Origin: Chlorops oryzae
Lineage: Eukaryota; Arthropoda; Insecta; Diptera; Chloropidae
Assembly (NCBI GenBank): GCA_020466095.1
Contig: CM035806.1
Location: 136,838,763 to 136,902,762, forward strand
Direction: 5' to 3'
Length of the DNA stretch: 64,000 nt
In this document: piece by piece, positions 45,327 through 57,505 of the stretch
Layout: each line of letters starts with the position of its first letter
How positions within the stretch are numbered: position 1 is the first letter of the stretch
Position numbers and translations under genes: made by a program
The notes under the pieces: model-generated
Seen by the model: the letters and a program-made list of their open reading frames with translations, nothing else
Told to the model about the DNA's origin: nothing
The model's database searches: none

Positions 45327-46400
45327 GACTTCAAAGTCAGGGCGAAAAGAAGTCCGTTTACCTAATATTAGTCGAAAAGAAGTCGCAATGACCAATTTTC
45401 GACCTAATTGGACTTATGAGTAAAACGAAAGAGAACGTAAAAGGAAACGAAAAAAGTGAGAGAGAGAGTAACAGAGAAAGATATAAATACATAATATCTT
45501 ACTCAGTCATTCGTATTACTCGAAAGCAGAAATGAACGAGAGATTTTCTTCTTCGTGTGTCTTAAGAAATAAATAATAAATAAAATATGGACTTCATTAA
45601 AAATTATTTTGCGGCTTAATAAGTCCCAAAAACATATGCCCGCTGAGATTTTTCGTGGAAGTGTTCCTTCTATTTCTTATTTTTTAAGGGGCTTTCTCAT
45701 TGATGGAAATTAAATAAATATTGCTTGAAAAAAATTGTTTTTTTTAAAGAAAAAACATATGCAGAAGAATAATTCTCAATTTGCCATTCGAAAAACATGG
45801 CGGAGCTCGACCTATTTTGACCTATTTCGACTTTCAAGTCAAACCGACTATGAAGTCCGAAAATCAAGTCCGCTCGATTTTGAAGTCGAAGCATGCAACA
45901 AAATAAGTCAACTTTTGACCCTATTTCGCCCTATAAGTCAAACGGACTTTAAAGTCGAATTTTAGTCGAAAAATTGGTCGGTTTGCCTTGAAAAATTACC
46001 TAATTTGGAAGTCAAAGTCAAGTCAATATTAAGTCACAAAATAGGGCATTTTTACCTCTTTTCGACCAAAAATCGACTTGTTAGTCGAAACGACTTTGAA
46101 GTCATGAAATAGGTCGAAAAAAGGTAATTTGGACCTTCGAAACGGACTTTAAAGTTAGGTCATATTTAAGGCCGGAAAATAGATCAGGAATAGGGTAATT
46201 TCAACCTAAATAGGTCGATTCGACTTACTGCTGGTCGAATCGCCCTATTGTGCTTGTTGGGTTTTGACCCAACCCCCCTCCCCCCCCCCCTCGTAAGCAT
46301 ACTTTAGTATAAATCAGACACCCTTTATAAGCAGGCGTAAGATTTTTCGAACCCCCCCGAACCCCCTTTTATGCTTACGTAATTAATGGACAGCCCCTTA

Positions 46401-46904
46401 TGATGGGCACCGCAATTCAAGTTTTACGAGACATTTCAGAATAATGGCTGGCGTTGCCATATTTTCGACATTTCTTTATGAAAATATATCACAATATTTT
46501 TCGAATGTTATTTTTAAGTGTTATTGGTTTTAATAAATAAAATGTGTCGCCAAAAAAAAAAATCACAAAAATTTGCCTTTTTTGTACGAATTAACACGCC
46601 CCAATTCCTCCGCCCCACCCCCTAAGGGATGAATGGAAAAGCCAAAAGATGCTCATTTCGTTTGTTAAATATTTTCAATATTTTCATCTCAAGAACTCGA
46701 ATTAATGATAAAGCGGCTTATGGAGAACAAAAATTATTGTTCTATGTAAGTATTTTGAATTTAGGGTGTTTAATGTAATCATATTTAAAAAAAAAAAACA
46801 GCCTGCCATGCAGGGTACTCCACTACACACGGCCCCATAGCCTGAAGCCGCTGTGAGAATGCAGCGCTCTTTGCTCTTGTTTTTTCCTGTTGTTTTTACA
46901 CACT
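46401..46904. other. Intergenic, nothing identified
   Basis: A/T-rich with a C-run at about 46610. No exon or element could be delimited. Confidence 0.35.
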
Positions 46905-47240
46905 CTGGGTTGAGGATATATTGCGTTTGTACGGTTGTATGTAGCACCCAGAACCAGTCGAGATACAGAATTCAAAATGTGTATAGAAACTATCAGCGGC
47001 ACCAGGCAATTCGATTTAGCCATGTCCGTCCGTTTGTCGGTACGTCTATCTGTCTGTTTATTTTTCTGTCTTTTTGTCTGTCTGTTGTCTGTCGGGATGT
47101 GTGCAGTTTTGTTATCGATGGGATTGTGCTATCTTGACGAAATTGTATGCGAATTGGCGGGGAAATGAGTAACATCAAGTTCGAGAACGGGAGATTGAGA
47201 TAATTTTTAGTGGTACCTCAATTACTTGGGTCAGTTATGA
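46905..47240 (+). mobile_element. Family-1 repeat fragment
   Basis: ATTGCGTTTGTACGGTTGTA, ACCCAGAACCAGTCGAGAT, ATCAGCGGCACCAGGCAATTC and CTGTCTG tracts follow family-1 order. The head hairpin is degraded and the copy ends after about 330 bp. ORFs here are chance. Confidence 0.65.
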
Positions 47241-49298
47241 AAATCATCAAAACTGTTCTAAACCGGAATATTTTGAACCTACATATTTGGATGTTATTTA
47301 ATATGTGGGGCATTCCACGTGAAACGGACAACGAAAAAAAGTTGATGTATTGAAAATTGTTCATATTCGTCTCAATTGTACCTCTAGAGCAGACCTGCAC
47401 ACAGTCGGCAGAGCTACATATACAAGCAAACAAAAAGCTTTGTTATTTTTGTGTATGTATTGGTGAACATTCAGAATTCAGAAAGACTGAAATCACCACA
47501 CGCGTCACTGCTAAACGAAAGCTTTCGTTCATACACGCTATACGTGTAAGAGCTTTTAGCGACTAGTATAAATTTTTTTCAGTGTAAAATCGGAGGTAAA
47601 AACCTTAAAGCTTAATTTAAACAATTTAGCCCTTTTCAATTTTTTTATTTTTTTTTTTTTTTAATTAAAGCTTAAAATGTCATATATATACTGTATAAGT
47701 TTAATAATGGGCACGAAAGTAGTTTGGGAGATAGAGCAACTCATACACACACGCATCTTTTATCCCGCTAGTAGAAAATATTAAAAGCTGTTAAACGAAA
47801 AAATCGTCCACTGTCTGGTTAAAAAGCACTTAGATGGCTTAAACAATCGTTTTAATGAGATTTTTGATTTTTTCTACCACTATAAAGCATAAAGTGCAAT
47901 AATCGCAGCAATGTCTTTACCACACGTGGCCAAGACAAAAAAACAAAATGGTTTGCTTGGATTCCCATAGAAGAGCATCAAAGATTGAAAACCTTTTTTC
48001 AAAGCAGCTTTTGCAAAAGAACTCATGGAAAATGCGGGATCGAGTTCAGAAATAAACAAACATAATGAAGATGATAACTTTTTGCAATTTGATAACTCTT
48101 CTTTAGATAATGAGGAAGATGTATTCCGCTGGGACGTTGATAGAGAAAGAGTGCTTTTGTAGTGCTTATATTGGCCACAGCGGTATATTGAACAATTATG
48201 AGACATAAACAAAAAAAAAAATTTTTTTTAGTACAGCGGAAGTTTAGAGAGTTTTGGACCAAAAATCCAAAAAATCCGAAAAATTCATTTCGATGAAAAT
48301 TTTTTACATACTTAGAATAAGTGAAAATTTCTAAGAATTTTGGGGCTTGTTTAATATACCACTGTGGCCAATATACTATAAGTAGATCAAAAATAGATCT
48401 CATAAGTAGTTTCCGTTTACTTATCAGATCGGGATCGAGAGCTAGATTCTTTCCATACTTATCCGGAACTGAAAAGTACAATAATATGTACTTTACCTTC
48501 TTCGGCACCATTGCAAAGACTATTTTCATACGCAATTCTATGATAAACCAACCCAAATCTCACAGTCTCGCAAGAAATGTTTGAAAAACGGATAGTTCTG
48601 GAGGCAAAACTAAATGATTTGAACTCAATTTGAATAAATTGATGTCTGCTTATTAATTTTGATTTTTTATTGATTACATGTCAATAAATAAATAAGCAAT
48701 AAAATCCGATAAGCATAGGAACAAAATAAATCGACGACTTTAAACCATTCGTGCATCCGACGTGATAGAATTTTTTTGTCGACATTTTTCAATTTTTTAG
48801 CTGACCAAGTTCCATACAATTCAGCAAAAATAGCTCATGTGGCTGAAACACAAAAAATTCTTTTGCCGACCTATGTATGTATTCCGGTAGATATTATAAC
48901 TACGTACTGGATTTCAGCAGTAAATTAACAACTACTTCATTTAGTCGTAGGTACCTATCTAAGTACATTTAGTTGACAACATTTAATCGTAGTTAGTAAT
49001 CAAACTATAGACAATTAGTTAACTTCGCCCTATCCTGAATATGTTCTCAAATGTTTTGCTGTTCTGTAATACTTGAAGCTAACTCTTTCGTTTGGCAATA
49101 AATTAATTTCCAGAATTCAAAAACGAAAATTTCGTTTCAGTAACGCCAGCAAAATAAAATCGTACGCTTTGCGGTTTTTTTGTTGTTGTTTATTTTTTTT
49201 TTTTTTGGTTATTCGAGCATTTTAAACATTGTTGGAGCTCACACACATGTTTTGTTGCTGCCGTTGTCGTTGTTATTATTTTCGTTCTCGTTCTCTAG
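47241..49298. other. Intergenic; one spaced inverted repeat at 48162-48380
   Basis: TTATATTGGCCACAGCGGTA near 48166-48187 is mirrored near 48350-48380 (TACCACTGTGGCCAATATA). The sequence between the arms is A/T-rich. On the plus strand 48010-48160 reads acidic residues (NNEEDVFRWDVDRE-like), which could be a decayed ORF. No gene is assigned. Confidence 0.35.
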
Positions 49299-49419
49299 AG
49301 AGAAGGTCCGAAGGCATGAGCATGGCAAAAAATATAAAGACCTTATAAACAAACTAATTGAAACTGGCGGCAAGCATTCCGGTATGCTTCCAATGCAGCC
49401 AGCAAAAGTCAATCGCTAA
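49299..49419 (+). CDS. Possible orphan terminal exon, unknown protein
   Basis: A strong pyrimidine tract ending TTCTCTAG precedes a coding-like stretch: EKVRRHEHGKKYKDLINKLI, then ETGGKHSGMLPMQPAKVNR and TAA. Codon use is balanced and the residues are mostly charged or polar, unlike the A/T-rich surroundings. I found no upstream exon on the plus strand in the window and do not recognise the family. It could be the last exon of a gene with a long intron, or a relic. Confidence 0.25.
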
Positions 49420-49874
49420 ATCGGCGTGCTCAGTGCCGATTTATCACTTGGCTTGGCTTAACGTGTGATATGCGAGCTGCGTCCAGTCCAATGGCCAGTT
49501 GTGAATGGAAATAACTGTATCAAACATTTTTAGCCAAAATATAAAAATTAAAAGAAGAAAATAAAAAAAAGAAGAATATATTGAGAATAATGAAATAAGT
49601 GTCGGAAAAAATTTCTTGTGGGAGTCCGATTCCAGAATTCGAATTGTGACGTATTGTTTTATACATATATTTTTCTTACACATTAATATTATTGCACTCG
49701 AACGAACAAGAACGAATTTTTTTTAGCAGTACCAATCAACTGGGATACTAAGGTTAGTTAATTCTTCTATGCTACGACATTATGTGCCCTTGTTTGAAGG
49801 ATAGCTAGAAAAGAGTTTCGAATTGAAAATTTTGTTTTTATTTCGAAGGAAAATTATATTTGACCATTGATTGA

Positions 49875-50021
49875 GGCCCGTTTGTTGCTGTTCCGGTTAA
49901 GCTTTTTGTTCCGAAAAAAAAAAAAAAAAAAAAAAAAATATAAAAAATGGGTGTGAAAATTGTAACATTTCGTGCGGATATCGTGACGAAAAACTCGAAC
50001 GGAAACAGTTGCAAACGGACC
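49875..50021. mobile_element. PIF-like MITE, second copy of the 21359 family
   Basis: GGCCCGTTTGTTGCTGTTCC at the left and CAACTGTTT... mirrored at the right (GCAAACGGACC). The middle GGATATCGTGACGA is as in 21359-21484. A poly(A) run of about 26 lies inside. Confidence 0.65.
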
Positions 50022-50137
50022 TAAGTAAACAGAGATTTCCTTATTATACATATATCACACTTCCCGTTCAAATTCTGAATTTTTCTCTTGTTATATACCA
50101 CTTTAATTGGCCATGTGATTCAAATTTAACATGATTA

Positions 50138-50394
50138 TATCGCACCCTTGCTAATAAATCGGCACAATTCGAAATATTTTTAATACACATTTTTTTATGT
50201 TCGATTGAATTTTTCTGTATGAAACCCAAGACCTTGAGAATCAAGGCTTATATTGACTGATGCAGCAGTCGATTGACAGTAATATATGTATGTTTAGAAA
50301 AAACTTTATTTCTCCTTAGTTTCAAAGGAGATTGCATGATTTTCGAGAAACGCAAAATTTTGAATTGTGCCGATTTAGTAGCAAGGGTGCGATA
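50138..50394. mobile_element. TATCGCACC-family MITE, best copy
   Basis: The TIR TATCGCACCCTTGCTAATAA continues ATCGGCACAATTC and is mirrored at the right end. The copies at 32002-32252 and 28450-28645 share the interior. Confidence 0.78.
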
Positions 50395-51142
50395 TTACTA
50401 TTTGGATTTTTAACGGGTTTGGCTATCATAAGAAAATAACAAAAGAAAAAAGATAAATAATAATAATAATATTTACTTTTTCCGTGGTTTTTCCTTTTAA
50501 CATACGATATTTCGGTTAAATTTGTTATCCATGTTCTGGGAAAAGCCTTCGCCTGTGAGTTCCGGTCGTCAACTGATATTACCATATACAGTAAATATAG
50601 ACTAATTTAATATAGGCTAATTTCTGTTTCCGTTTATGTTTCATTTGAAATTATTATTTGGGCTTTTGGTCCTTCGTTTTCCACTTATAGTGAAAAATGC
50701 AATTGTTGGCAATCGAAAAAATTTATTTTCCAGAATTTGCCGAGAAGTGTGGAAAGCCGATGCGATCGATTTCGAACCCAGCTACGAGTTCATCATCAGG
50801 CATCAGTTTTAGTTTAAGATTCAGTCTCCATTTCCCGCTCAATGTATGTATATCCCACACGTCAAAAAGGACGCATATATGTATGTATGTCATGTAAGTG
50901 ATTGCCTCTCACTGATAATTTTTTGCTATGAACTGACCTTATTTAGGGCGACGTGATTACTGGGTTTTTTTTTTTCTTCTTTTTTTTTTAAATAATTAAA
51001 GCCATTGTTAGGCATTTATAAACATATTCGAAATATGTTATTATAAGGCGCTATCCTGTCCTCTGAAGGTGCACCAGAACCCAATCAAAGGGGTATTTTA
51101 AAATAAATTAAAAATGGGAATGTGCGTATTTTTCTCTCTTTG
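50395..51142. other. Intergenic with a short exon-like stretch
   Basis: After an acceptor-like ATTTTCCAG at 50733, about 80 bp is open in all three frames. One frame reads ICREVWKADAIDFEPSYEFI and reaches TAG at about 50812. I cannot choose a frame or name a family. The rest is A/T-rich. Confidence 0.25.
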
Positions 51143-51810
51143 TACCGAGCAGGGTATACTCATTAGTTTTGTGCGGATCTTATAACAGCTCGAACTTAGC
51201 TCCGCAGGTGTATACATATGTTCTTGATCAGGATCAAAAACTGAATCGATTTATAGTCTGAACGTCTATCCATCCATCTTAGGTCGGATCTTCTTCGAAA
51301 GGGCTGGACCAATCAGATCAAAATTTGAAAATGCTTTTAAGTCGCGAACTGCACATAACATTTCGTTGATATTTAGCACACTGGCACATTGCCAAGGGAC
51401 ACGTATCCTTTAAAAAATCGGAGTCGCCCTCCTACAACCATGCATACACACACGCGCCCAGAAATAGTGGTTTATCTTAACTTGCGTGTGGAAAGGCGTA
51501 GAAAATTCAAATTTTTAAATATAGTTTAACCACGATGTAATTCGAAATATAGCTTGAATAAGGGGAATGAAAGGTCTACGGGAGAATTTGATACTCGCCG
51601 ACCACTGCCGATCGGAAAAGTGTAGAGTCTTCTAATTCGAAGCAAAGTTTTGTTTTTTTGGGAAAAGCGGGAGGGCTCCGCCCACTGTCCCAACTACAAA
51701 CACTGAGTTTTTTTGAACTTCCGTATGGAATAGCAAAATATTGTGCACCAATATTCTCGGAAAGCTGTGTATAGTATTTCAACGTGGGGTTTTGACCGAC
51801 TTTAGCTTTA
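51143..51810 (+). mobile_element. Family-2 repeat, degraded copy
   Basis: The head has lost its left stem (GTACCGAGCAGGGTATACT). GATCAGGATCAAAAACTGAA, GGTCGGATCTTCTTCGAAAG and GACCGACTTTAGC are still in family-2 order. Confidence 0.65.
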
Positions 51811-51978
51811 TTAGTTGTTTCTTTTTTTCTGGTATTCTTATTATTAAAGATCTTTTTCGAATTTCAAATTGGAACACAACTGAATAAACGTTTCATTTGA
51901 TCACTTCCACAGAACTGTATGACGACGTCCATTTCATGCTAAATGATCTGTAGACCACAACGCGTACACATATCGATC

Positions 51979-52041
<63 letters not shown>
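51979..52041. repeat. (GA)n microsatellite
   Basis: About 60 bp of almost pure GA. The Leu/Ser-alternating open frame across it is an artefact. Confidence 0.9.
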
Positions 52042-52044
<3 letters not shown>

Positions 52045-52527
52045 CAAGCAAAAAGGAGTTAAGATAAAATATTAAAAGCCTAAAATTTGGTCTAAATACT
52101 TTCCACAAGTACAAAACTACAATCGGCGTGGTAGGTACATATTTACGTTCCAATCTATCGAACTGCCTATCCATCTACCTGCTTTCAGTCGTGCTTTCGT
52201 AACTTCTTACGTAGGTAGCCAATATAGCTTAGAGACCTTCCATCAAGCAATGACATAACGCTCTTGCATATAGCATCGCAAAATTTTTTATTGTGCTACG
52301 TAATCATGCTTCTGTCATCGATATCTTACATCATGCTGGCATATCTACAGCAATCATTAAACATACATATGTACATACATACATATACATATATGATGTA
52401 CCCTCTGAGTAGAACATAACGACACATTTTTTTTTTTTTTAAGTCACTCCTGTTAGCAACTCTTTAATCGATGAGATAGATGCGACAGCGGCGACACGCA
52501 TACATGTTTGGGTTATATGCCATAACT
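52042..52527. other. Intergenic, no feature beyond a TACA/TATG tract
   Basis: A short TACATA microsatellite lies at about 52362-52395. Nothing else is recognised. Confidence 0.4.
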
Positions 52528-52916
52528 TATAGCCGACACACTCTGTGTCAAGGGTATAGTGCATTTGTGCGCACGTGTGTGGCCCCGAAAACCATCCGCG
52601 GCATTTAATACAAATTTATGTACCTATAGAAACGATCAACTTCAACAGGAAACATCGATTCAGACAATATTTCTTTATCAACATACAACTTTCTTAGGGA
52701 ATAAGATGGATCTTGATGAAATTCCGTACGCAGACTGACGGAGGCATGAATTAGAATAAGTTGAGGTAGAAAATTATTTTGCCAATTTTTACGGGTAATT
52801 TCAGTACTAGAATCTGTTATAAAAATCACAAAATCCGCTCGAAAACAAGCGTTTTTTTTTTTTTTGTGAAATTTTGATGAAAATTCAAATTGAACACTAT
52901 AACACCCTTATTTGTT
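52528..52916 (+). mobile_element. Family-1 repeat, degraded copy
   Basis: The head AGCCGACACACTCTGTGTCA-AGGGTATA is clear. The interior follows family 1 (GAAACGATCAAC, TTTCAGTACTAGAATCTGTT) but with many changes and a shortened tail. Confidence 0.65.
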
Positions 52917-53029
52917 TTGTTTCCTTCAATTCCGTCAATTCATTTAATATTTACTTTGAAGAGCAACACAACTGTAAAATACTGAAAGCCAGGCGACAGA
53001 CAGTGTTACTTCACACAATAATAAGATAA

Positions 53030-53897
53030 AACAAGAAGGTTGTTATAGTCAGGCAAGCCTACAATAAAATACCCGACACAGACACACATGTTTAAATAAT
53101 TTTTGAACCACGCCCAAAAAACAGGACCACTAAGAAAGAATATTCAAGAGGTTTTTAAGGCCATTAGGAGGCCCCATATACCGACTTTTGTTAAATTTCT
53201 TTATGAAAACCGCCCCTTTTCCACGCCCACTTTTCCATTTATTTTTGCAATCCTAATCGGAGGCTTAAATATACGCTCAAATTCTAAGTTTCATTGAAAT
53301 ATTTCGAAAAAGTCCGATTTTGAGGCAGTTTTGGGATTTTTGTGACAGACCCTAGTACTGGAGTTACCCTTAATAATGGACCGACCAAGGAAATTTTTTG
53401 GGAGGATGTTTGTGGCTACAAAGGAAGCATAAGTCCCATTTGAATTTCGGGTGTAGGGGACAATTTTCGAAAAACGCCCTTCTGCCACGCCCACTTTTAA
53501 AATTTTTGGAAATCGTATTACTCGCCTTAAAACATGTTCAAATATCAAATTTCATCAAAATATTATATGTTGAAAAACTTCGATTTTAGAGCAGTTTTTG
53601 TGATTTTCGTAAGAGACCCTAGTACTGGAGGTACCCCGATTGGGTCCATTCTCGAACTTGTTCTTACTCATGTCCCCGTGACCACGCATACCAAATTTTG
53701 CCAAGATTGCTCAACTCCTTCGATAAGATAACTGTATACAAACAGACGGACAGACAGACGGACATGGCTAAATCGAATATCCTGGTGACGCTGATCATTT
53801 CTATATATATTTTGTATGGTCTATCTCGACTGGTTCTGGGTGTTACACACAACCACACAAACGCAATATACCCTCGACACAGACTGTGTCGGGTATA
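53030..53897 (-). mobile_element. Family-1 repeat, near full length, reverse orientation
   Basis: Starting AACAAGAAGG...GTCAGGCAAGCC and ending TACCCTCGACACAGACTGTGTCGGGTATA, it is the reverse complement of the 5221-6103 arrangement over its whole length. It lacks TIRs and a TSD could not be assigned. Confidence 0.75.
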
Positions 53898-54140
53898 AAA
53901 ATAAAGACCTTCGTTTCATACAGTCCATACACGGGCAGTAAGTAGCACTCTATAACCCACTGTTCTATAAAGCCCCGTATATAATCGCACCTAATGTACC
54001 CACCCATATGCACCTAAAAATGTCATTGGGAGGATACGGGGAAAAAAATTTATAAAATGCAACAATAATGCTCAACATTTAAAGCTTTTGAGCTTTTCAT
54101 AAGCAAACGTTGTAAGTCTATTTTAAAAATTGGAAATACA

Positions 54141-54393
54141 TATCGTCGGCTTAGAGTGGAAAGCAGCTAACTAACGTCTGAAAAGTTTTACAGGAAATAC
54201 GAAAAACTGCTTGCAGTTTACATTTTGATCTTAGGAAGAAAACCCGAAATGTACATTGGTTCATTTTTAGATATTTTATAAATGAACCAACTTTCTTTCA
54301 TAAGATGAAATTGTAAATTCAAAACAGTTTTTTCTCTTTCCCGTAAAATTGTCCAGATGTGAGTTAGCTGGTTTCCACTCTAAGCCGACGATA
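54141..54393. mobile_element. TATCGTCGG-family MITE, short copy
   Basis: TATCGTCGGCTTAGAGTGGA continues AAGCAGCTAAC and is mirrored almost perfectly at the right end. The interior AATGAACCAA palindrome differs from the 33883 copy. Confidence 0.8.
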
Positions 54394-54768
54394 TGAATAT
54401 GTATGTATGTACGTATAATATTTTCTTTTGCGGGGTAATTGTACTAAATTGTATTGAAAATTGAATTGAGCTCACTTAGCATATTAAAGAGTGTTCGGTG
54501 CTCATAGCACTTTCCACAATATTAATAGATATATGAAATCAAATCGCCAGCCAGCCCAACTCTTAAGTGGCTTGTCAAATTCATGCCACCATCGCACAAT
54601 GTCGCGATTTTATGCAATCTGTGTCCAAAATTAAGAACCAATGTCGCACACGAAAAAGAATTCGGCACAAAAATTTCAATACGCAAATTTTGAATAATTA
54701 ATATCTGTGGTGGTACGGAAGAGTAGACAAAAGCCAGATTTGAGATAACGGCTACAAAACTTTTAAGG

Positions 54769-54799
<31 letters not shown>

Positions 54800-55399
54800 G
54801 AAAATCGTTCACCCTAGACAGAACATCCTTTCATCTTTTCAATAACCGAAATTTCTTTAGTTGACTTGAATGAACCTCTGAAATCACTGTTGCTCGATTT
54901 TTAGACGAATATTCCCTTGAATGTCTCAAAACAAGTCCAAAATTCGCTACAATTAAATTTGGGAATCTTCGAAAAACAAAAACTTGGTCCCATCAACCAC
55001 TTTTCTGCCCTCAGACTCCAGTAAAGAACATAAATGTCTTTTAATTTAGGGGAGATTCCCCTAAACGGCCCACAGTGGTTCAAATTATGGTGTCAAACAA
55101 AAAAAATTTTTTTTCAGAAACAGTTATGTTTACTCAAAAAATGTTTTTTTTCAAAGTTTCCACCTCAGAAGAGTGAAAAAAAGTAGTACAAGTAATTGTA
55201 ATTGAATTTTCCCAATTACAATTACAAGTAATTGTATTTGAATATTCTTCAATTACCATTACAAGTAATTGTAATTAAGTGTGTAATCAATTAAAATTTT
55301 GTAATTGGACTGCCCAGGTATTACATAATAATGTGCGATATTCTTCCATATGAACACATGTATGTATATACATATAATAAATGTTGAAGTTATATCAGT
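54394..55399. other. Intergenic, nothing definite
   Basis: It contains poly(T) at 54770-54800 and a patch of CAATTACAATTACAAGTAATTG-like repeats at about 55190-55310. No gene is seen. Confidence 0.4.
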
Positions 55400-55720
55400 A
55401 TCTTTCAATTTTGGCATATTTTCCGGCTCGAGAAATGGAAAGAGTAGAAGAAAAATTTTTTAAAGTTTTTCGAAGGAGATATGCCCAGCGGCCAAAATGC
55501 TGTCTACAGAAGCAATGAACCGCAACACATTTCGTAGGCCGTCGGCGGTAATGCATACCACCTCATATACCATTCTAGTATACTTTTGTTTGAGCGTGGC
55601 GGCTTTGTAGAGTGAACGCATACCACCACCACATAAAGTAAGCTATTGGTATGTTCAGATCGCTTACAGTCTCGAATACTTTGTAGGCAGTAAGCAGTGT
55701 TGGCCGCTGGGTATGCTTAC
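55400..55720. repeat. Sequence related to the core of 27263-27836
   Basis: GCAATGAACCGCAACACATTTCGTAGGC and ...AGAGTGAACGCATACCACCACCACA resemble 27560-27690 (CCGCAACACACTTTGTAGGC, AGAGTGAATGCC). This is probably another, diverged inverted-repeat element interrupted by the MITE at 55723. Confidence 0.4.
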
Positions 55721-55722
55721 AC

Positions 55723-55945
55723 TAGGGATCCCAAAATCCCGGGATATCCCGGGATTCCGGGATTAATCCCGGTCGTTTTCTTGGCTATTCAACAATAGTT
55801 TGATTAACACATCCATATATTCCATATATTTTAACTTCGACTAAACGATTAAACAGATTTAAACGATTTTGTCCGATTTTTTCTATGAATTTAACGATTT
55901 ATTACTATTTTTTAAAATCCCGGGATCCCGGGATTGGGATGCCTA
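55723..55945. mobile_element. hAT-like MITE, TAGGSATCCC family, copy 2
   Basis: TAGGGATCCC at the left and GGGATGCCTA at the right, with the TSD GCTTACAC at 55715-55722 and 55946-55953. It is over 90% similar by eye to 8801-9013, including ATTCCATATATTTTAACTTC. Confidence 0.87.
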
Positions 55946-55953
55946 GCTTACAC

Positions 55954-56927
55954 CATTTATTTGGGAGCAAAATGCTCTTCAATGGCGAATCAATCGTCTT
56001 TGTGTCGTTGAAAAACTTTAAACATTGTCGGCTCCACAGATGCAACCAAAGGACTCCGGGTCAAAGTTAATCTTTGATAAAACAAAATTCTTAAAAATAT
56101 GGGAATACGCTATTTGATTGAACCTATTAAAAATCGACTAACAATTGAGAAATTTTCTGACAGTAGTAAAAATATATAATAGGAATTCATTCGAACCCTC
56201 GAAGGAGTGAACTCTGAGAACTTCTTTGCGTTAACTGTCAAAATACATGGAAGCTTTGACAGCTGGTTAAAAAGTTCTCAAAGTTCACTAAGTTCGAGGT
56301 CTGAATGAATACCCATATAATTTAAAAAAAAAAGGAGTAAAGACCTGAGAACTTTATAAATAATTACAAGTAAAAATCAATACTAATTAAGTGAGATCAA
56401 GCATGTTAGATTTCATAACATGCCAGCGGTTAGCAAAGCGAGCCTTCAAAATTTCGTTTTATATCGCAAACATTTGTTCGATTCCTTATCGTTAGAGCAT
56501 TTGCGATCGAAATGCAGTCGAATATCTATTTGAAGCTTTTAGCATGAAATTTTAGCAATTCTGGTACATCGTCCGTTCTGGCTTCTGTTATGATTTTAAC
56601 AGATTTCAAAGCAAGGCAAATGGCTCTCAGGCAGCGCGGGAAACCACAAACAAGAGCAAAAACATCGCCATATGTCGACCACTGTTCGACATTGGAGGAG
56701 CGAAGTATTTTTCATTTCAGTACGCATCGCCTCCTCTCCAATCCTCTTTCATGATATTATTCATTGTATATTGAAATATACACACGGAAGAAGTAGTCCA
56801 TTTTTATAAAGCATATCTCATATTTTGCATTTTTTAATTTCTTTTCTTGGTGCTCCGTTTTTTGTTTATATACTCTTTGCTTCATCAGGGTATGTTACTT
56901 TTGTACGGATCTCGAAAGTCAAGAGAC
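55954..56927. other. Intergenic; short MITE at 56180-56316
   Basis: TAGGAATTCATTCGAAC (56180) is mirrored by GTCTGAATGAATACCCA (about 56300-56316), with GTGAACT..GAGAACTT subterminal repeats, as in a MITE of about 137 bp. Elsewhere nothing is recognised. Confidence 0.45.
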
Positions 56928-56946
56928 AGAGAGAGAGAGAGAGAGG

Positions 56947-56991
<45 letters not shown>
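56928..56991. repeat. (GA)n microsatellite
   Basis: An interrupted GA run of about 64 bp. The Arg/Glu-rich open frame across it is an artefact. Confidence 0.9.
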
Positions 56992-56993
<2 letters not shown>

Positions 56994-57079
56994 GTATTTT
57001 ATGGAAATACTTAGAAATTTCCAAAATACTCAGAGAAATGTATGGTGCAGCAAAGGAAATTCGATCTTATGTCCGAATA

Positions 57080-57440
57080 TTCGACACTTTGTGTCGACAG
57101 TATATTGTAGTTGTGTGTATGTATGTGTATAACGTCCAGAACCATTCGGGATAGATATGTAATAAGAAATATATATATGTATGTATGTACGAATGAATTG
57201 TATAGAAATGGTTCATTTGTTTATTGTTTCTCTGTCCGTCTGTCTATATACAGTTAACCTTTCCAAGGAGTTGAGCTTTCTTACTGAAAAATTATCATCA
57301 GTAAGAAGAAGTTCTTGAATGAGCTTGGCCGGATCGTCATTAAGGGAACCTCCCGTTCTAAGGTCTGTAACAGAAATTGCAAAATTTGTTGAAGTGTTAG
57401 TTTTAAAGTTTTCAATACTATTTACAAGAGCTTAAAACGA
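57080..57440 (+). mobile_element. Family-1 repeat, strongly degraded
   Basis: CGACACTTTGTGTCGACAGTATA retains the head dyad. GTCCAGAACCATTCGGGATAG and CTCCGTCTGTCTATATACAG follow family-1 order. It is cut by the element at 57506. Confidence 0.5.
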
Positions 57441-57505
57441 TGGTTTTATAGAAATGCCTCTTACATCAACAAATCAATAGAGAATCGAACAGAAGTCAGC
57501 ATACA

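Larger units (their letters stand above)
41613..46261. mobile_element. CCCAA-TIR element made of GTCGAA/GACTT motifs, middle layer
   Basis: CCCAAGTAGCAAAATAGG at the left matches CCCAACAAGCACAATAGG read inward from the right. Both arms are almost entirely built of TAGGTCGAA, AAGTCG, GACTTTGAAGTC and their inverses. A possible 8-bp duplication TTTTGACC flanks the element, but it is offset by 4 bp at the left. The Jockey element is inserted between the arms. Confidence 0.65.
41572..46397. mobile_element. PIF/Harbinger-like MITE, outer layer of a three-deep nest
   Basis: GGGGCTGTCCATTAATTACG continues TAA and is mirrored exactly at the right, with TTA at 41569-41571 and 46398-46400. Its own sequence is only the outer about 40 bp at the left and about 135 bp at the right (with C-runs and TACGTAA). 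The rest is the element at 41613-46261. Confidence 0.8.

Noticed and set aside
48023..48556. 177-residue minus-strand ORF
   Set aside because: Rich in Phe/Tyr/Lys from A/T-rich DNA, with no motif, codon bias or splice context. It crosses an inverted repeat.
51977..52174. ORF with alternating Leu-Ser
   Set aside because: Translation of a (GA)n microsatellite.
56825..57154. ORF with an Arg/Glu-rich tract
   Set aside because: Produced by a (GA)n microsatellite and degraded family-1 repeat.
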